From: Adineta steineri
Lineage: Eukaryota; Rotifera; Eurotatoria; Adinetida; Adinetidae
Assembly (NCBI GenBank): GCA_905250115.1
Contig: CAJNOI010000045.1
Span: forward strand, 527,841-591,840
Reading direction: 5' to 3'
DNA: 64,000 nt
The notes beneath the pieces are model-generated. The model worked only from the letters and a program-made list of their open reading frames with translations. It ran no database searches and had not been told where the DNA came from. This document shows, piece after piece, positions 37,279 through 48,718 of the stretch. The position numbers were made by a program, and so were the translations under genes. How positions within the stretch are numbered: the first letter of the stretch is position 1; each line of letters starts with the position of its first letter.

Positions 37279-39753
37279 ATGCCAGCAAATGTCCAATCCT
37301 CGTCCTTATGCTACAAAATATTTCAGTTGACTTATTCCCATTGATTTCTTTCAACATACTTTAGGACTAAATGGTATTCTTGCTTGATTCCTACAACATT
37401 CATTGGTGTAGGACTCTTTTTGATCGCAAGTGTAATTGTATTGTCACTTATTCCTGCATATATACCAACAAAAAGTTTATCTGCTGGAGGTAAACTTTAA
37501 GAATTTTATTGAAAATCTAATAATCCTGTTTAATTTATCTAGACTCTTATAGTTCCTTGATCAACTTGAAATACAATATACCACGAACTCTTGTAGCAGA
37601 TCTTAGCGGGAACACGATGGTATTACATTCAGGCAATTTAACCGATAATCGAGTGAAACTTTTTGAAGCTGTTGTAAGCTAATTATTTGAATAAAAACAA
37701 ATTTAATCATATTAAACTCTTTGATTTTAGCTTCAAAATAAATTATATTCGAACCAAAATTTTAAAAATCTTCGTATTAATATAAGCCAAGTGTCAACGC
37801 AATCATTGGCGAGTAGTCGTCGTCGTCGAACAATTAATCGTCGTTCTTCAAACGGAGAGAATGTGATTATCTATCAAAGATCCGATAACTCTACAGAATT
37901 CGATCAATTAGAAATATTCTTTCGATTAGTACGTCATGAACCTTTGACAAAGAGTATCATTTCGAGTGCTCTTACCAATATTTTCAACCAAATCGAATTT
38001 AATGCTACAACATGTAAGTTTTCATTCGATTTTTCTATTTTTACTAATAATTCTATTTCTTCAATAGTTCTTACATTATTTGGTGATGATTCCACGAGCG
38101 TAAGTATACATACTGATTGATTCATCATATTATAATTAAAAATCTTTTATTGTACAGGGTTTATCAACACGTGCAATTAGTTATCATGTCAAGGATAGTG
38201 AAATTATGACATTAGACGATGTAAATGTCTTTGGTATCAAAGATTATACTGGAAATATTCAAAATATTTATGCAATTCAAACAAATAATACTATTTATAC
38301 AATTGATAATGGTAAAATTGTTCGAATACGATTGTTAAATGAAACATTCGTTTTTAACTATGATGATGTTAATAATCAATATAAAGTATTGCTTGTCTTA
38401 AAAAATAATTCATATGAAATAAACAGTACTTATCAAACACCTAATATTACATTTCCAACACCAATATTTATCTTTCCCCTAAATGAATCAGTACCAAATA
38501 TTTTCACAGGAATTCTTGTAGAATTGAATAATCAAATTAGTAGTAGCTCAGTTGATGATGCTACTTTATTACTAAATTATCTTGATGCAAATCAAACCAA
38601 CAAAAGTGCAGTTATGTTAACTATGGGTGGTGGAAGATATTATGTACCATTACCAACTAATGATTCATTATTTGATAAATATTATGATTCAAATAAATTT
38701 CTTACAACAATTACTCAACAGAGTGATGCATATTTACAGTTATTTCAAACTTATCCAATTGTTGATATATGTTCAAAAGTTCCAGATGTTGGCAAATCAT
38801 TTTGTTCGTTCATTATTCAAGAAATGACTGTAACAATTCCTGAAGTTCTTCGTACAGCATCACAAAATATTTCGGAGTTTCAAACAAAATCTCAATTGTT
38901 TGGTCAAATGACTAATTTTACAGTTATTGCTTTGGTTCCTGGAGAAGAATCACTAACAATATCATTGAATACAAGTAATCTAATTAGTAGTAAATCAAAT
39001 ACTCGAGTGGTTAGAAATGTTAATGATATAGATATAACTCAATTAAATACATTTTCGATTCAAATAATTGGTGCTCGTGGTCAATGCAATGAAGAAACAG
39101 TAGCTGGAAATGATATACCTGATGATAGAATTATTGAGATTGGTAAATCACATACGACAGTAACATTTTCTTATGAAACATATGTTATCAAAGATCAAAT
39201 CGAAGTTTATTACATCAATCAACAAATCTTTTCAACTGGATGTGTCGGTGCCAACGGAGCAATAAATTTAACTCTAGATGGTGATGAAAGTACATTGAGA
39301 GTCAATGTTATTCCAGATTGTGCAGGTGACACTGGAACTGCTTGGTATTACTCTTTACAATGTACCAATGAATTAATTTGTGAAGACGATATTTGCTATT
39401 GTGGACTAACCCGTAAAAACTCTACACAAATTCAGAGTGCTACATATAATGGTTGTGGAGGAGAAGGTTCACCTTTTAATTTCCTTATTAATCCTATGGG
39501 CGATATGTGGGGATTTACACCTGCCTGTAATAACCATGATATCTGTTATGGAACATGTAACAGTCTTAGAAATACATGTGATACGAATTTCTTTACAAGT
39601 ATGCAGCAAACTTGCTCGAAATTTTCTTCTCTTTCTGATGTATATAATAATTGTGAAGGATGGGCGAGCATATTTTATCTTGCTGTACACTTCGAAGGAA
39701 CACATTTTTTTGTTCCTGGTCAAAAAGACGATTGTAATTGTGTTACAAAATGA
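37279..39753 (+). CDS. Single-pass membrane protein with C-terminal phospholipase A2-like domain, 6 exons, 737 aa
   Basis: Exons 37279-37325, 37365-37489, 37543-37673, 37731-38013, 38068-38099 and 38158-39753. A short tail is followed by one helix (TFIGVGLFLIASVIVLSLIP, residues about 23-45) and a large ectodomain of unknown fold with many N-x-S/T sites. The last 120 residues are Cys-rich: CGLTRKN, then NGCGGEGS, then PACNNHDICYGTC with the His-Asp pair of secreted phospholipase A2 (His about residue 666), then NTCDTNFF and QQTC. The calcium loop is only partly recognisable. The family hydrolyses the sn-2 ester of phospholipids; activity here is inferred from the HD dyad. It may be membrane-held rather than secreted. 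One 54-nt intron (38014-38067) is a multiple of three without stops, so its retention would not break the frame. Confidence 0.75.
38014..38067 (+). other. Probable stopless 54-nt intron inside the PLA2-like gene
   Basis: GTAAGTTTTC donor, a TACTAAT branch-point-like site, a pyrimidine tract and CAATAG acceptor. The length is 3n and lacks in-frame stops, so simple reading-frame prediction passes through it. Confidence 0.6.
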
Positions 39754-41324
39754 TAAAAACGTGATATTTACTACAACAACAATACATCCGCGATTAGTAA
39801 ATTCTAAACTTTTCAAATTTAAAGAAGAAGAAAATTGAACAAACTATATTTCAATACTAATGACATCTATTTTTTTCACTTTGAAAGTTGATCAATTTAA
39901 TTCTTCTTAACATTTCCTTTCCTCTTTCATATTTTTTTCGTTTTATATATTGAGGGTGTCGATGTGGGTGTTGGTATTAAAACTATTTTTCACCCACATC
40001 CTCAAGATGGTATTGGTCGTCACAGGTAAAAGAAAATAAATGAATACATTTAGATATTTTGATAAGAAAGAAAAGCAAAGTTTTTATAAAATATGTAAAA
40101 ATGAGAGAGTGGCCCTGAGTAGAAAAGTGGTATAGATTAGAAACGGCACTTTAACTTTACTTTAAAAGTTGAAAGTAGGCCATTTTTCCAGAAGGCTTGT
40201 TCCTCACTATTGTCAGCACAAAATATAGTGTTGTTCGGAGGATATGAAAGAACACTATGTAATTGGTCTCTTTTATGAAACTTGAGTTTTTGACTGTCCA
40301 TGTTTTTTTACCTTGAACCTCTTGATACGCATATAAACGAATTTAATTTTTTCAAATGACTCCCCCCTCAGTCGAAGGAATGGTATTGTAATTGAGGACG
40401 AAGGACTCCGCCGGATAAGATCATAAATCTGCCACATTAGAGTATAAAATTTTGCATATTTTGTTTGTTCTTTGTAGAAGGCAAAAAAAATCTTCAATTT
40501 TAATACTCAAGATATAATTACTTTTAGCTTTAGAAGATTATAACTATTGTGCTAACGATTTTTTCTTTGATTCACCTAATATGTAAACTAGTTGTATAGA
40601 TCGATATAGCTTTTTGTTCTCTACAAAATAGTATGAATTCGTTGATTTTCAGTTTCTTTTGTTAGAAACCATTTCGTTAAATTATCGATATGATTTTATT
40701 CATATTTTCCACAAGAACAGAACGGAAACTATGATAAAACAAACACTTCCTTGTGATTTGCTTTACAAAATAATATAAGTTTGAGAAAAATAAAAGTAGT
40801 CCCAATTGTTAATTACATTCAAACACGTCCCTATTTCATTTGTGTATTAATACTTTGTGTTAGTCAACATTAGATGTTATTTAAATTATTCTTGTTTTTA
40901 ATATTTCGCTTTCTTTATTGTGACACTTGAGAGTGCTAACAGTTAATACCGTAAAGATTCACAACTGCACGTTACACATCACTATCTGGGATATAAGCAT
41001 ACAACAAAAAAGCATATTTCATTGAAACTGTGCTACGTCAGTAGATAAAGAGGAGAAGAAAAACAGAAATTTAGCAATATTAACGGAGAAAGCGAAAATA
41101 TGAGTCAGAACGATGAGTACCGCCACGCTTTAATATGAGTCTTCATCATTCTAAAAATTCAAGTTACAGTAGGCAAATCTGGTTTTTTAGTTGAAGATTA
41201 AGCGAGTCATTCTCAACGAGCATTATTTATTTATTCTGGTAATTAAATACACTCCATACAACCGACACATCGAAAAAAAGAGAGGTAAAGATACAAGAAG
41301 AAGGAGGATTACGAAATTAGTTAA
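39754..41324. other. Intergenic region with one hairpin and a MITE scrap
   Basis: No supported gene. Hairpin copy 11 at 39949. At about 40145-40180 the sequence GGCACTTTAACTTTACTTTA resembles one end of the 343-bp MITE at 18871. Confidence 0.4.
39949..40010. repeat. Telomere-like hairpin copy 11
   Basis: Left ATTGAGGGTGTCGATGTGGG; right CACCCACATCCTCAAGATGG. Confidence 0.8.
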
Positions 41325-43427
41325 TCATGAGCAAATAGGAAATTGCGTCCACGTTCCTGCTGCTTTGCAGGTAACATTTAGAGAGCCTGACAATAAAGTG
41401 AGACCTAGTGCACACTGAAGTTGAATCCATCCACCAACAAGAATATCACCATTGTCACTGACCGAGAGTGATTTAGATATTACTCTCATCTTGACCAATA
41501 CTGATTGTAATTCAGATACAGAGCAACCTGGATTCACTTTTTATAAAATAAGAAGACATTAATGCAAAATAAGTTTTTATATGGATGACAAACCTGTGCA
41601 AACAGGGACTGCACTCCAAACACCATTCTCGCAGATCATACGTGAGTTGCCTTTTAAAGTAAACGGTGATACACATTGGTAATCAATGAATGATCCTGAC
41701 GCAGCATTATTCTCAACTGATAATGTGAGTCCACTTAAATTGCTTGCATGCCCATTGGTAATATTAATCATACTTGCTAAGTAAGGGCAAGCTGATTTAC
41801 CAGTTGATGATGCCTTTGTAACTTGTGAAATTGGAATACACTCGGGAGCTTGCGTCCATGAACCGTTCATGCACATCACATTCAAATTACCACCAGCGTT
41901 CGTGTAACCGCTCATACAACTGAAGATAACATAGGAGCCATTGTGAACGAGAGTTGACTCCTCACGAATATGCTTCAATTGTATTTGGTCAGTAACTTGT
42001 AAGCCAGGTGTACTTGAGAGTAATTTTGTTAGACTTGGAATTGAACAGTTATAAATAAACTTTGTAATATCTAAAGAATACATAAAATATTTAAACTATA
42101 GAATCAAGATCTCTCATACTTAAACATTCATTTCTGTTTCTCCAACCAAATAAAGAACAGCTGAATGGATAAATATAATAGTCATACTCATACGGGGAAA
42201 TCACACCCTGAATAAGAGGAACACATGTTGGAAATTGGGTCCATGAACTATTAATGCATGTCACACTTAGACTACCGCTAACGGCTCCATAGCCACTCAT
42301 ACAACTAAATACAACATAGGAACCATCGCGAACAAGAGTTGGATTATCAGGAATTTGTATTAGTTTTGTTAGACCAGTAGTTTGTAACTGAGGTGTACTT
42401 GAGAGTAATGCTGTCAGATTTGAAATTGAGCAGTTATCAATTTCTTTAAAAGACAAAGAATATAAGAGGTAAGATCAATATCATTCATACTTAAACAACG
42501 AGGTTTAGTAGACCAAACACCATTATTACACTCGTAAAGAGCACTAATAGCTGGATCGATCATATAACCAGATTTACAGCCAAACGTAATCCGTCCTAGA
42601 ATGTGCGAAGTTTTACTTTTAGAGCTGCAATGCTCTTTATCTATATACCTTGATATGTAAAAAATGGCAGTATAAGCGTTGAACTATGAACAAGAAATCC
42701 ATTTTCAATAGAAAAAGTGGTCACATCAATAGGACATGGGGCGTCAATGCTGACTTTCATCGTCGTCGTCGTCATAGTTGAAGTCATAGAAACATTGCTG
42801 ATATTAAGGATACAATTAGGAAATTGGGTCCAGGTACCATTTAGACATGTTATATTGAGTGGACCTGCAATATTTACATATCCTGTTCGACATGTTGTTG
42901 GCACGAAAGCTCCCGAAACTACATAATTATTATCTGTTTCATTCCTTGGTAGATTATAGCTGCTATTCAATGTCAATGACGCAGATTGATTCTGAAGGAA
43001 AGTAAAGAGAGGTGCACTTGGACATGGATTAATAGCTAAATGAATGTAAATTAATTGCTGTGTGTTAATATACAAACTAAATAGTGTTGAAAAACTTACG
43101 TTGACAAACCGGTAATGGACTCCATGATCCGTTGTTAAAACATGTAAGGCGAGTACCAATAGTTGGATTAGATGTGTAGCCTGGTGCACAGACATACTCC
43201 AAATATCCATTTGGAATAATTTTTCCAGAAATTGTTGCAGTGATATTAATATTACCTGCATTAGATAGGTAACAGTTTGCTATTCTTAATAATGCTTCGT
43301 TGAATACGCATTGACCTGTTTAAAGTAGACATTTATTATGAAAAATTAGAAATACGAGTACTACATTATTACCATAACATATTGGAAATAAACCAAGTAG
43401 AAACAGACACGCATACGATAAGTACAT
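41325..43427 (-). CDS. Secreted sushi/CCP-domain protein, 7 exons, 591 aa
   Basis: Exons 43427-43373, 43315-43100, 43035-42649, 42595-42491, 42443-42120, 42070-41594 and 41536-41325; every intron is phase 1, the standard for exon-shuffled extracellular modules. Exon 1 encodes a signal peptide (MYLSYACLFLLGLFPICYG). The rest is a series of complement-control-type modules marked by CxxGY and a C-terminal CxNGxWTxxPxC, for example YVCAPGYTSNPTIG, TCFNNGSWSPLPVC, TCLNGTWTQFPNC, MICENGVWSAVPVC and TCKAAGTWTQFPIC, six or seven in all, some diverged. A Thr/Met-rich spacer lies near residue 200. Sushi modules mediate protein or sugar binding. No membrane anchor is seen, so it is probably secreted. 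The specific partner is unknown. Confidence 0.87.
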
Positions 43428-44075
43428 TTTAGAAAAATCATTAGTTTCAATTCATGATTAAATATATAAACTATTTGAATGAATGAATGAGGGTGGGAAT
43501 AATAATAAGTCATCTGCTATTGAAAGTACACGTGTGTCCGTAATGGACATTTTCTTTTCAACATTGACAATAAAAAATATAAAAATGAGACGTTCTGGTA
43601 TTGATGCAGAAATAATACTTTTGGAAGAGACGAATGCAACAGCCGGTGCTTCAATGAATATATAATGAAGATAATTGAGAAACAATTATCGAAATATCAC
43701 ATTTGTATAAAAAAATAATAATCAACAAAAGAATTAAAATTATATTTGAAAAAAAAATATTAGTTGTAAATAATAATAATCATAGTTTTTTTCAGAGAGC
43801 ATTAACAGATTCACATTATTGTAAGTGGTTGATATCAAAATGCAATAGATATTTAATTATTCAACGCTTGCAAAGCTCCTATTTATTCATCACCAGGAAG
43901 TAATTTTTATCAAATATGAAGCTCTGTAACCGTGAGAAACTACAATTTTAATGAGAATCGAAAGAAAATAGTTCTTTATCCATATGAACAATATTGTGTC
44001 CTAGTTCAGCCTTATTAGATTCGACACAAATTTATTTATTTCAAAAATGACAATTACGTTTTTTCAGAGAGGTGA

Positions 44076-44150
44076 AATCTTGAGAGTGTGGGTGTGGGTC
44101 GGTGGATAATGTAATCATCTCCCATCCACTCATATCCACACCCGCTCCCA
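44076..44150. repeat. Telomere-like hairpin copy 12
   Basis: Left AAATCTTGAGAGTGTGGGTG followed by TGGG; right CACTCATATCCACACCCGCT. Confidence 0.75.
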
Positions 44151-44644
44151 ATTCGCAAACGATTCTTACAATTAAACTCACATTTTTACAGCAGATACAA
44201 AATAAAAAATTCAGTGAACAGTGACAGTTGTAGCTCTTAATCATGTGTTGTTTAGAAGAAATTTACCGTATACAAAAAGAATGTAGAATGACACTTTTTA
44301 TGCAGACATTCCTGCGAGTCCAATAAATAGGCCTCTGCAATCACTTTTTCACAATATAAAACAAATTTAGGTGAAAATGAACTGTATGAAATGTCGGAAG
44401 CAGACATAAAATATAACAGAATATACTTCTTGAGGAGTATTTTATCGATCGTCCGAATATGTTGCAAAATCTAGAATTGAAAAATCTAGAAAGAAAAAAA
44501 TCAGGAAAATAAAAATTCTGAAAATAAAAATTTAGAAAAATGAAAATCTTACAAAACATTAGAGATGGTCAAGAATTTTCGATAAGCAGATTTATTTTTA
44601 CTTGACAAAAAAAAAACAGAAAAAGTATCGAACGAGAGAAGATA

Positions 44645-44717
44645 AATGTAGGTGAGTTTGATTGTTCTGTTTAGATCAACAACAGACCTCTATCTCCTCA
44701 TCCACACCCTCAAGATG
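44645..44717. repeat. Telomere-like hairpin copy 13
   Basis: Right arm CATCCACACCCTCAAGATGG is near consensus; the left arm (ATGTAGGTGAGTTTG) is strongly diverged. Confidence 0.5.
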
Positions 44718-45082
44718 GCAACATAGCAGTTACTTGCTGTTTGCATTGTTCGTTTTTGTTTCTACATTTTGTAAAAAATACATCATCCAGTTTTTCTAGC
44801 ACATCTCACGACTGATCTTTTAGAAAATTAATACTTAGAGAATTAAAATCAAATTGATGTAGCAGCGAGCCAATAAATGTTAAATTTATTACGAATCGCA
44901 TGTTGTTCGATCGACGCGAAATAGAATCGTATTCGAACATCTGGTTTATGCATTTATTATTTCGAAGTTTCACATTTAGAAAGACTACTTAATGAATATT
45001 TTAGTTCCCCGACTTGAAAGTTTTATAAAAATAAATACGATTAGTCTCTTTTTTGATTATTAATTAAGACAAAGTATCAGCG

Positions 45083-46207
45083 TCAGTCACCTCCACCACA
45101 GCCTCCACCACAACCTCCTCCACCACCACAACCTCCTCCACCACCACCACAACCTCCTCCACCACCACCACCACAACCTCCATCACAGCCTCCACCACAA
45201 CCTGCATCACAGCCTCCATCACCACCACCACCACCACCGCAGCCACCACCAATATAGCCAGCATCTATAACGTTTCTACCACCACTATAGTCAGCACCAA
45301 TATCGTTTCCACCATTACTTACATAGCCAATTGATGGATATGTTTTAGTAATCGGTGCTATTATCATTGCACAGGAGCTGAAATATTGTGATGTTTTTAG
45401 ATTATCTATATCAATATCTTTGCCATAATCTACATTATAAGCCGACTTCCATCGATCAGCTGTTTTCTGATAACGGTCACTTAGTACGTTTTCTTCAATA
45501 GAATCATCATGATTAAGAAGAAAGCCACATAAGGCTATTGAAGTTTCTTGATAACTTGAGGGAAATCTCATATGTGTATGCCATATCAAATCAATTTCAA
45601 ATGTTGGTACAATAATTCCATTATTGTTCGCTAACCTTACAAATGAAACATAATTCTGTACCATTTTTTCAAACGAATCTCGGTTCATCTTCAGCAAATT
45701 CATTGAAAACAGATTATGTTTCTGAAATTTTTGTAGAAAATCAATTTGGCGAAGTACAGCACTTGCCAGACCAAGCGATGGAACAAATGTAGATCGATGT
45801 TTTAGAGATTTGAACGGGACAAACGAATGATAATGTTGATGTTTTTTCACTGTTGATCTTATGTATTTTTTATCCACAACTTTATGGTCTGGTAGTTGAT
45901 TAATACAGTCATTGCTATACGCAATTGGATGCAGACGATGAACATGCCAGATCCATTCGATTTCCCATGGAAGCTTTTGTTGTTGACGCTCAGTCGTAAA
46001 TGCTTGATAAGCCATGCGTCTACAATAATCTTTAATAAAACTATTCAAATTTTTTTCTTGTTGCCATATTCCGGAATGCTTGATTACTTGACGTAGCAAT
46101 AACACATGATCAACTAAAGCATCATATGATATTTCAAACATCTGGCCATCACTTGTTTGAATCTTCGCTTCAATATACGATATTGGAGAGGAATATGAGT
46201 TCCCCAT
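45083..46207 (-). CDS. GRDP-like protein with Gly/Cys-rich tail, single exon, 374 aa
   Basis: The core resembles the glycine-rich domain-containing protein family of plants and fungi, with the paired histidine motifs WEIEWIWHVHRLHP (residue about 85) and FEIDLIWHTHMRFP (about 205), each followed by a Tyr. The N-terminus MGNSYS fits the MGxxxS rule for N-myristoylation. The last 60 residues are almost only Gly and Cys with a few Asp. Plant members are linked to growth and stress responses; biochemical function is unknown. No intron interrupts the gene, the family is rare in animals, and it sits between mobile elements, so horizontal origin is possible but not shown. The Gly/Cys tail could bind metal or cross-link; that is inference. 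Confidence 0.8.
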   Translation of the reverse strand: MGNSYSSPISYIEAKIQTSDGQMFEISYDALVDHVLLLRQVIKHSGIWQQEKNLNSFIKDYCRRMAYQAFTTERQQQKLPWEIEWIWHVHRLHPIAYSNDCINQLPDHKVVDKKYIRSTVKKHQHYHSFVPFKSLKHRSTFVPSLGLASAVLRQIDFLQKFQKHNLFSMNLLKMNRDSFEKMVQNYVSFVRLANNNGIIVPTFEIDLIWHTHMRFPSSYQETSIALCGFLLNHDDSIEENVLSDRYQKTADRWKSAYNVDYGKDIDIDNLKTSQYFSSCAMIIAPITKTYPSIGYVSNGGNDIGADYSGGRNVIDAGYIGGGCGGGGGGDGGCDAGCGGGCDGGCGGGGGGGCGGGGGGCGGGGGCGGGCGGGD

Positions 46208-46466
46208 CTCTTATCAATATTGTTGTTGAACAGATTGTACTATTTGAGCGCAGAATAGTTCAATATCTATAGAGAAATAAAATAGCAAGCATTGTTGTGA
46301 AGCCTTTTTTGTGCAAAACTTAAAATCAGATAAGATTACTCACACCCACTAATTCTAATAAGTATCTGGACTAACAATATGAGAGAAAGAAAAATATTTA
46401 AAGCTCACGTTCTTATGTCGCCAAACCCTATTATCAACAGAATGCCTCTTGTTTGTTACTTGCTTG

Positions 46467-47017
46467 TAGAGGTGTAAGCCGGTAGGGTCATCGGCGGCGG
46501 CGCCAAGTTTTAAAATTTTTTTTGAAATGCTCGGCGGCGCGGCTGTAAAATTCTAAGGTTGCCAGCTGGCGGCGGCTCGAAAATTTTAAAATTTCGAATG
46601 CCATCGGCGGCGCAGCGGCTGTAACGAAAGTGCTTCAGCGGCGCGGCGGCTTGAAGTTCAAAAAACTATTATATTATTACGAGAGAATAGAACTTGTTCA
46701 TATCAATATTCAATCCTTTATATTTTAAAATAAACATTTGTAAAAACTTCATTTTACATCTCAATATAATTAAGTACATAACTAATATAAAGCTGAACAA
46801 TAAATAAAAATATAAAAGTTCATCAAAAATGTGCAAAAAAATTAATAAAATCTTAAGTATCGGCTGGCGCCGGCTCGAAAATTTTAAAATTTCGAATGCC
46901 ATCGGCGGCGCGGCGGCTTAATTTTTAAAAATTTATGCAGGCACGGCTGGCGGCGGCTTTAAATTTTTATAGTTCATCGGCGGCGACGGCGGCTAAGCCG
47001 CACGGCTTACACCTCTA
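46467..47017. mobile_element. GC-rich hAT-type MITE (551 bp) with 8-bp target duplication
   Basis: Ends TAGAGGTGTAAGCCG and CGGCTTACACCTCTA are exact inverted repeats, flanked by the perfect 8-bp duplication CTTGCTTG (46459-46466 and 47018-47025). Subterminal blocks of CGGCGGCG-type repeats (46490-46650 and 46860-47005) contrast with an AT-rich centre and with the AT-rich surroundings. No transposase frame. The TAGAGGTG end and 8-bp duplication fit hAT. Confidence 0.9.
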
Positions 47018-47106
47018 CTTGCTTGCCCATTTACACAGTATAGTTGAGAAATGAAAGTATGTTGCTTATCAATATTTTTTCCTACGCTTTTTAATGGCAG
47101 TCTGTA

Positions 47107-47275
47107 AAAAGACCGAAAGAAAAAATGTCGACGCCATAAACGTCGAAAAATGAATGTCGAAACAAAAACATCGAAAGAAAAAATATCGAAAAATAAATGC
47201 TGAAAAAAAGATGTCGAAGGTAAAAAAAGCCGATGGAAAAAATGTCGAAGTAAAACAGCGTCGAAAGAATAAGAT
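47107..47275. repeat. Degenerate minisatellite with TCGAAA core
   Basis: About ten imperfect units of roughly 15-18 bp built on ATGTCGAAAGAAAAA. Lies directly between the GC-rich MITE and hairpin copy 14. Confidence 0.7.
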
Positions 47276-47276
47276 T

Positions 47277-47350
47277 TAGTGTGGGTGTAGGTGAGGAGTG
47301 AGTGCGGGTAAGGGTGTAAGAGAAGAACAACACCCACACCCACACTAATA
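47277..47350. repeat. Telomere-like hairpin copy 14
   Basis: Left TTAGTGTGGGTGTAGGTGAG, then GTGCGGGTAAGGGTG; right ACACCCACACCCACACTA. This copy has TAGTGTGGG/CCCACACTA ends instead of CTTGAG. Confidence 0.75.
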
Positions 47351-47687
47351 ACGCCAATGTGAATAGTGCAAACATTATGAGTTCGCTTTTTGTAGAGCAA
47401 AACAATGTTCATGAGAGAGTAATATGGACACTTATATACGAGTTTCGCACAGAAGTCTTATATAAATGTACATTCTTACCTTTCATAGACAAATATTCTA
47501 CAGCAACATATAAATTGTTTTTATTCTTTCCCATGAAGTTCTTACCTTAGCTGCTACCTTACTCAAATATTTGGCATAACAATAAATACCCATAGAAAAT
47601 CTTCTGTTGCTTTTCTTATTGACATAAGATAACACTCACCTTTCTCCAACTTATTTTTCGATGAATAATGTATGTAGATGAAGTAAG

Positions 47688-47737
47688 CGAGGATGTGGGC
47701 AAAATGAATACGATACACTCACATCCACGCCCCAAAT
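47688..47737. repeat. Telomere-like hairpin copy 15
   Basis: Short copy: CGAGGATGTGGGCAAAAT on the left; CACTCACATCCACGCCCC on the right. Confidence 0.5.
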
Positions 47738-47985
47738 CAGTTAAAACATAATTCTTAGTTGTTATTAAACCTAACATACATAGTTATTCTTGGCAGCATA
47801 ACGGAAAAATATTGAGAATATTTTTTAAATATTTAAATAACAAAAAATGATTTCTTTATGTCTTTTTTATGTGTGATAATTAGTCAAAATATTATGAAAT
47901 GTGCGTTATTATTATCATACTACTTTTCATTCACATATTAAAAAAGTAAATAAGATATGATTTAAAGTTCTTTACGAATATTCAG

Positions 47986-48507
47986 TTATAGATAAATTCT
48001 TAGACGAGGTTTTCGTGGCACCACTATGTCAACTATTCGTTGTTGACCTTCTATTGACAAGTAATTATCTCTCAGTATTAACGCTACCAATTGCAGATTC
48101 TTAATAATCATTTGAATGATTTGATCAACACTTTTGTCTGTGATTCGATTTTTAGCGAGATCTAGAAATGTAAGAGTTCTATTATTAGTTTCCATTACGC
48201 TGCAGATAGCTTGCACACCAACATCAGTAATTTCGTTATGAGACAGATGAAGCCATTTGGTTTTAGTATTTACTTTTAATAGTTTGGATAAGTGATAGGC
48301 ACTTGCTGCATTTCGATTAGTATTTTGTAAACTAAGAATGCTAATAGTTGAATTTGTTTTTAGTTGCTTTACAAGAGATTTTACATGATCAGTTGTCACT
48401 TCTTGAGGTTTTGCATTGTACCAAACACTTTTATTCATGTGAATTGAACCAAAAGTTTCGATTGCTAGATAATCGTTGTCATTTTCATCTTCGGTAAAAT
48501 TATTCAT
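47986..48507 (-). CDS. Short leucine-rich-repeat protein, single exon, 173 aa
   Basis: After an acidic N-terminus the protein has ribonuclease-inhibitor/NLR-type LRRs with units such as STISILSLQNTNRNAASAYH, TKWLHLSHNEITDVGVQAIC, LTFLDLAKNRITDKSVDQII and LVALILRDNYLSIEGQQRIV. Four units are far fewer than in NLRC3-like proteins, so this is a small scaffold-type protein or a truncated derivative. No signal peptide or membrane segment. Intronless. Confidence 0.75.
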   Translation of the reverse strand: MNNFTEDENDNDYLAIETFGSIHMNKSVWYNAKPQEVTTDHVKSLVKQLKTNSTISILSLQNTNRNAASAYHLSKLLKVNTKTKWLHLSHNEITDVGVQAICSVMETNNRTLTFLDLAKNRITDKSVDQIIQMIIKNLQLVALILRDNYLSIEGQQRIVDIVVPRKPRLRIYL

Positions 48508-48718
48508 TTAAGTAAACTCCAAATTTTTCTTCTAAACAAATAAATATATGAAAGGATTTTTGAGTATTGATTTCACTTGGTGTCTTTTTTCATAGCGAAA
48601 ATTATTTCTTTCAAATAAATTTTCTTTTAAAAAAATATTGGTTAATAAAAGATAAAAAGTATAAGCGGAATAACGAAGAAAACTAGATAAAAATGCACAA
48701 ACTATTGTTTGTGAGATC

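Larger units (their letters stand above)
43428..45082. other. Intergenic region with two hairpins
   Basis: No supported gene. Hairpin copies 12 (44076) and 13 (44645). Around 44470-44560 a degenerate A-rich tandem array of AAATCTAGAAA/AAAATTC-type units. Confidence 0.4.

Noticed and set aside
45064..45264. Val/Glu-rich minus-strand frame
   Set aside because: Alternate frame of the Gly/Cys-rich tail of the GRDP-like gene.
46669..47412. Frames within the GC-rich MITE and the TCGAAA minisatellite
   Set aside because: They lie in repeats with no domain and no splice support.
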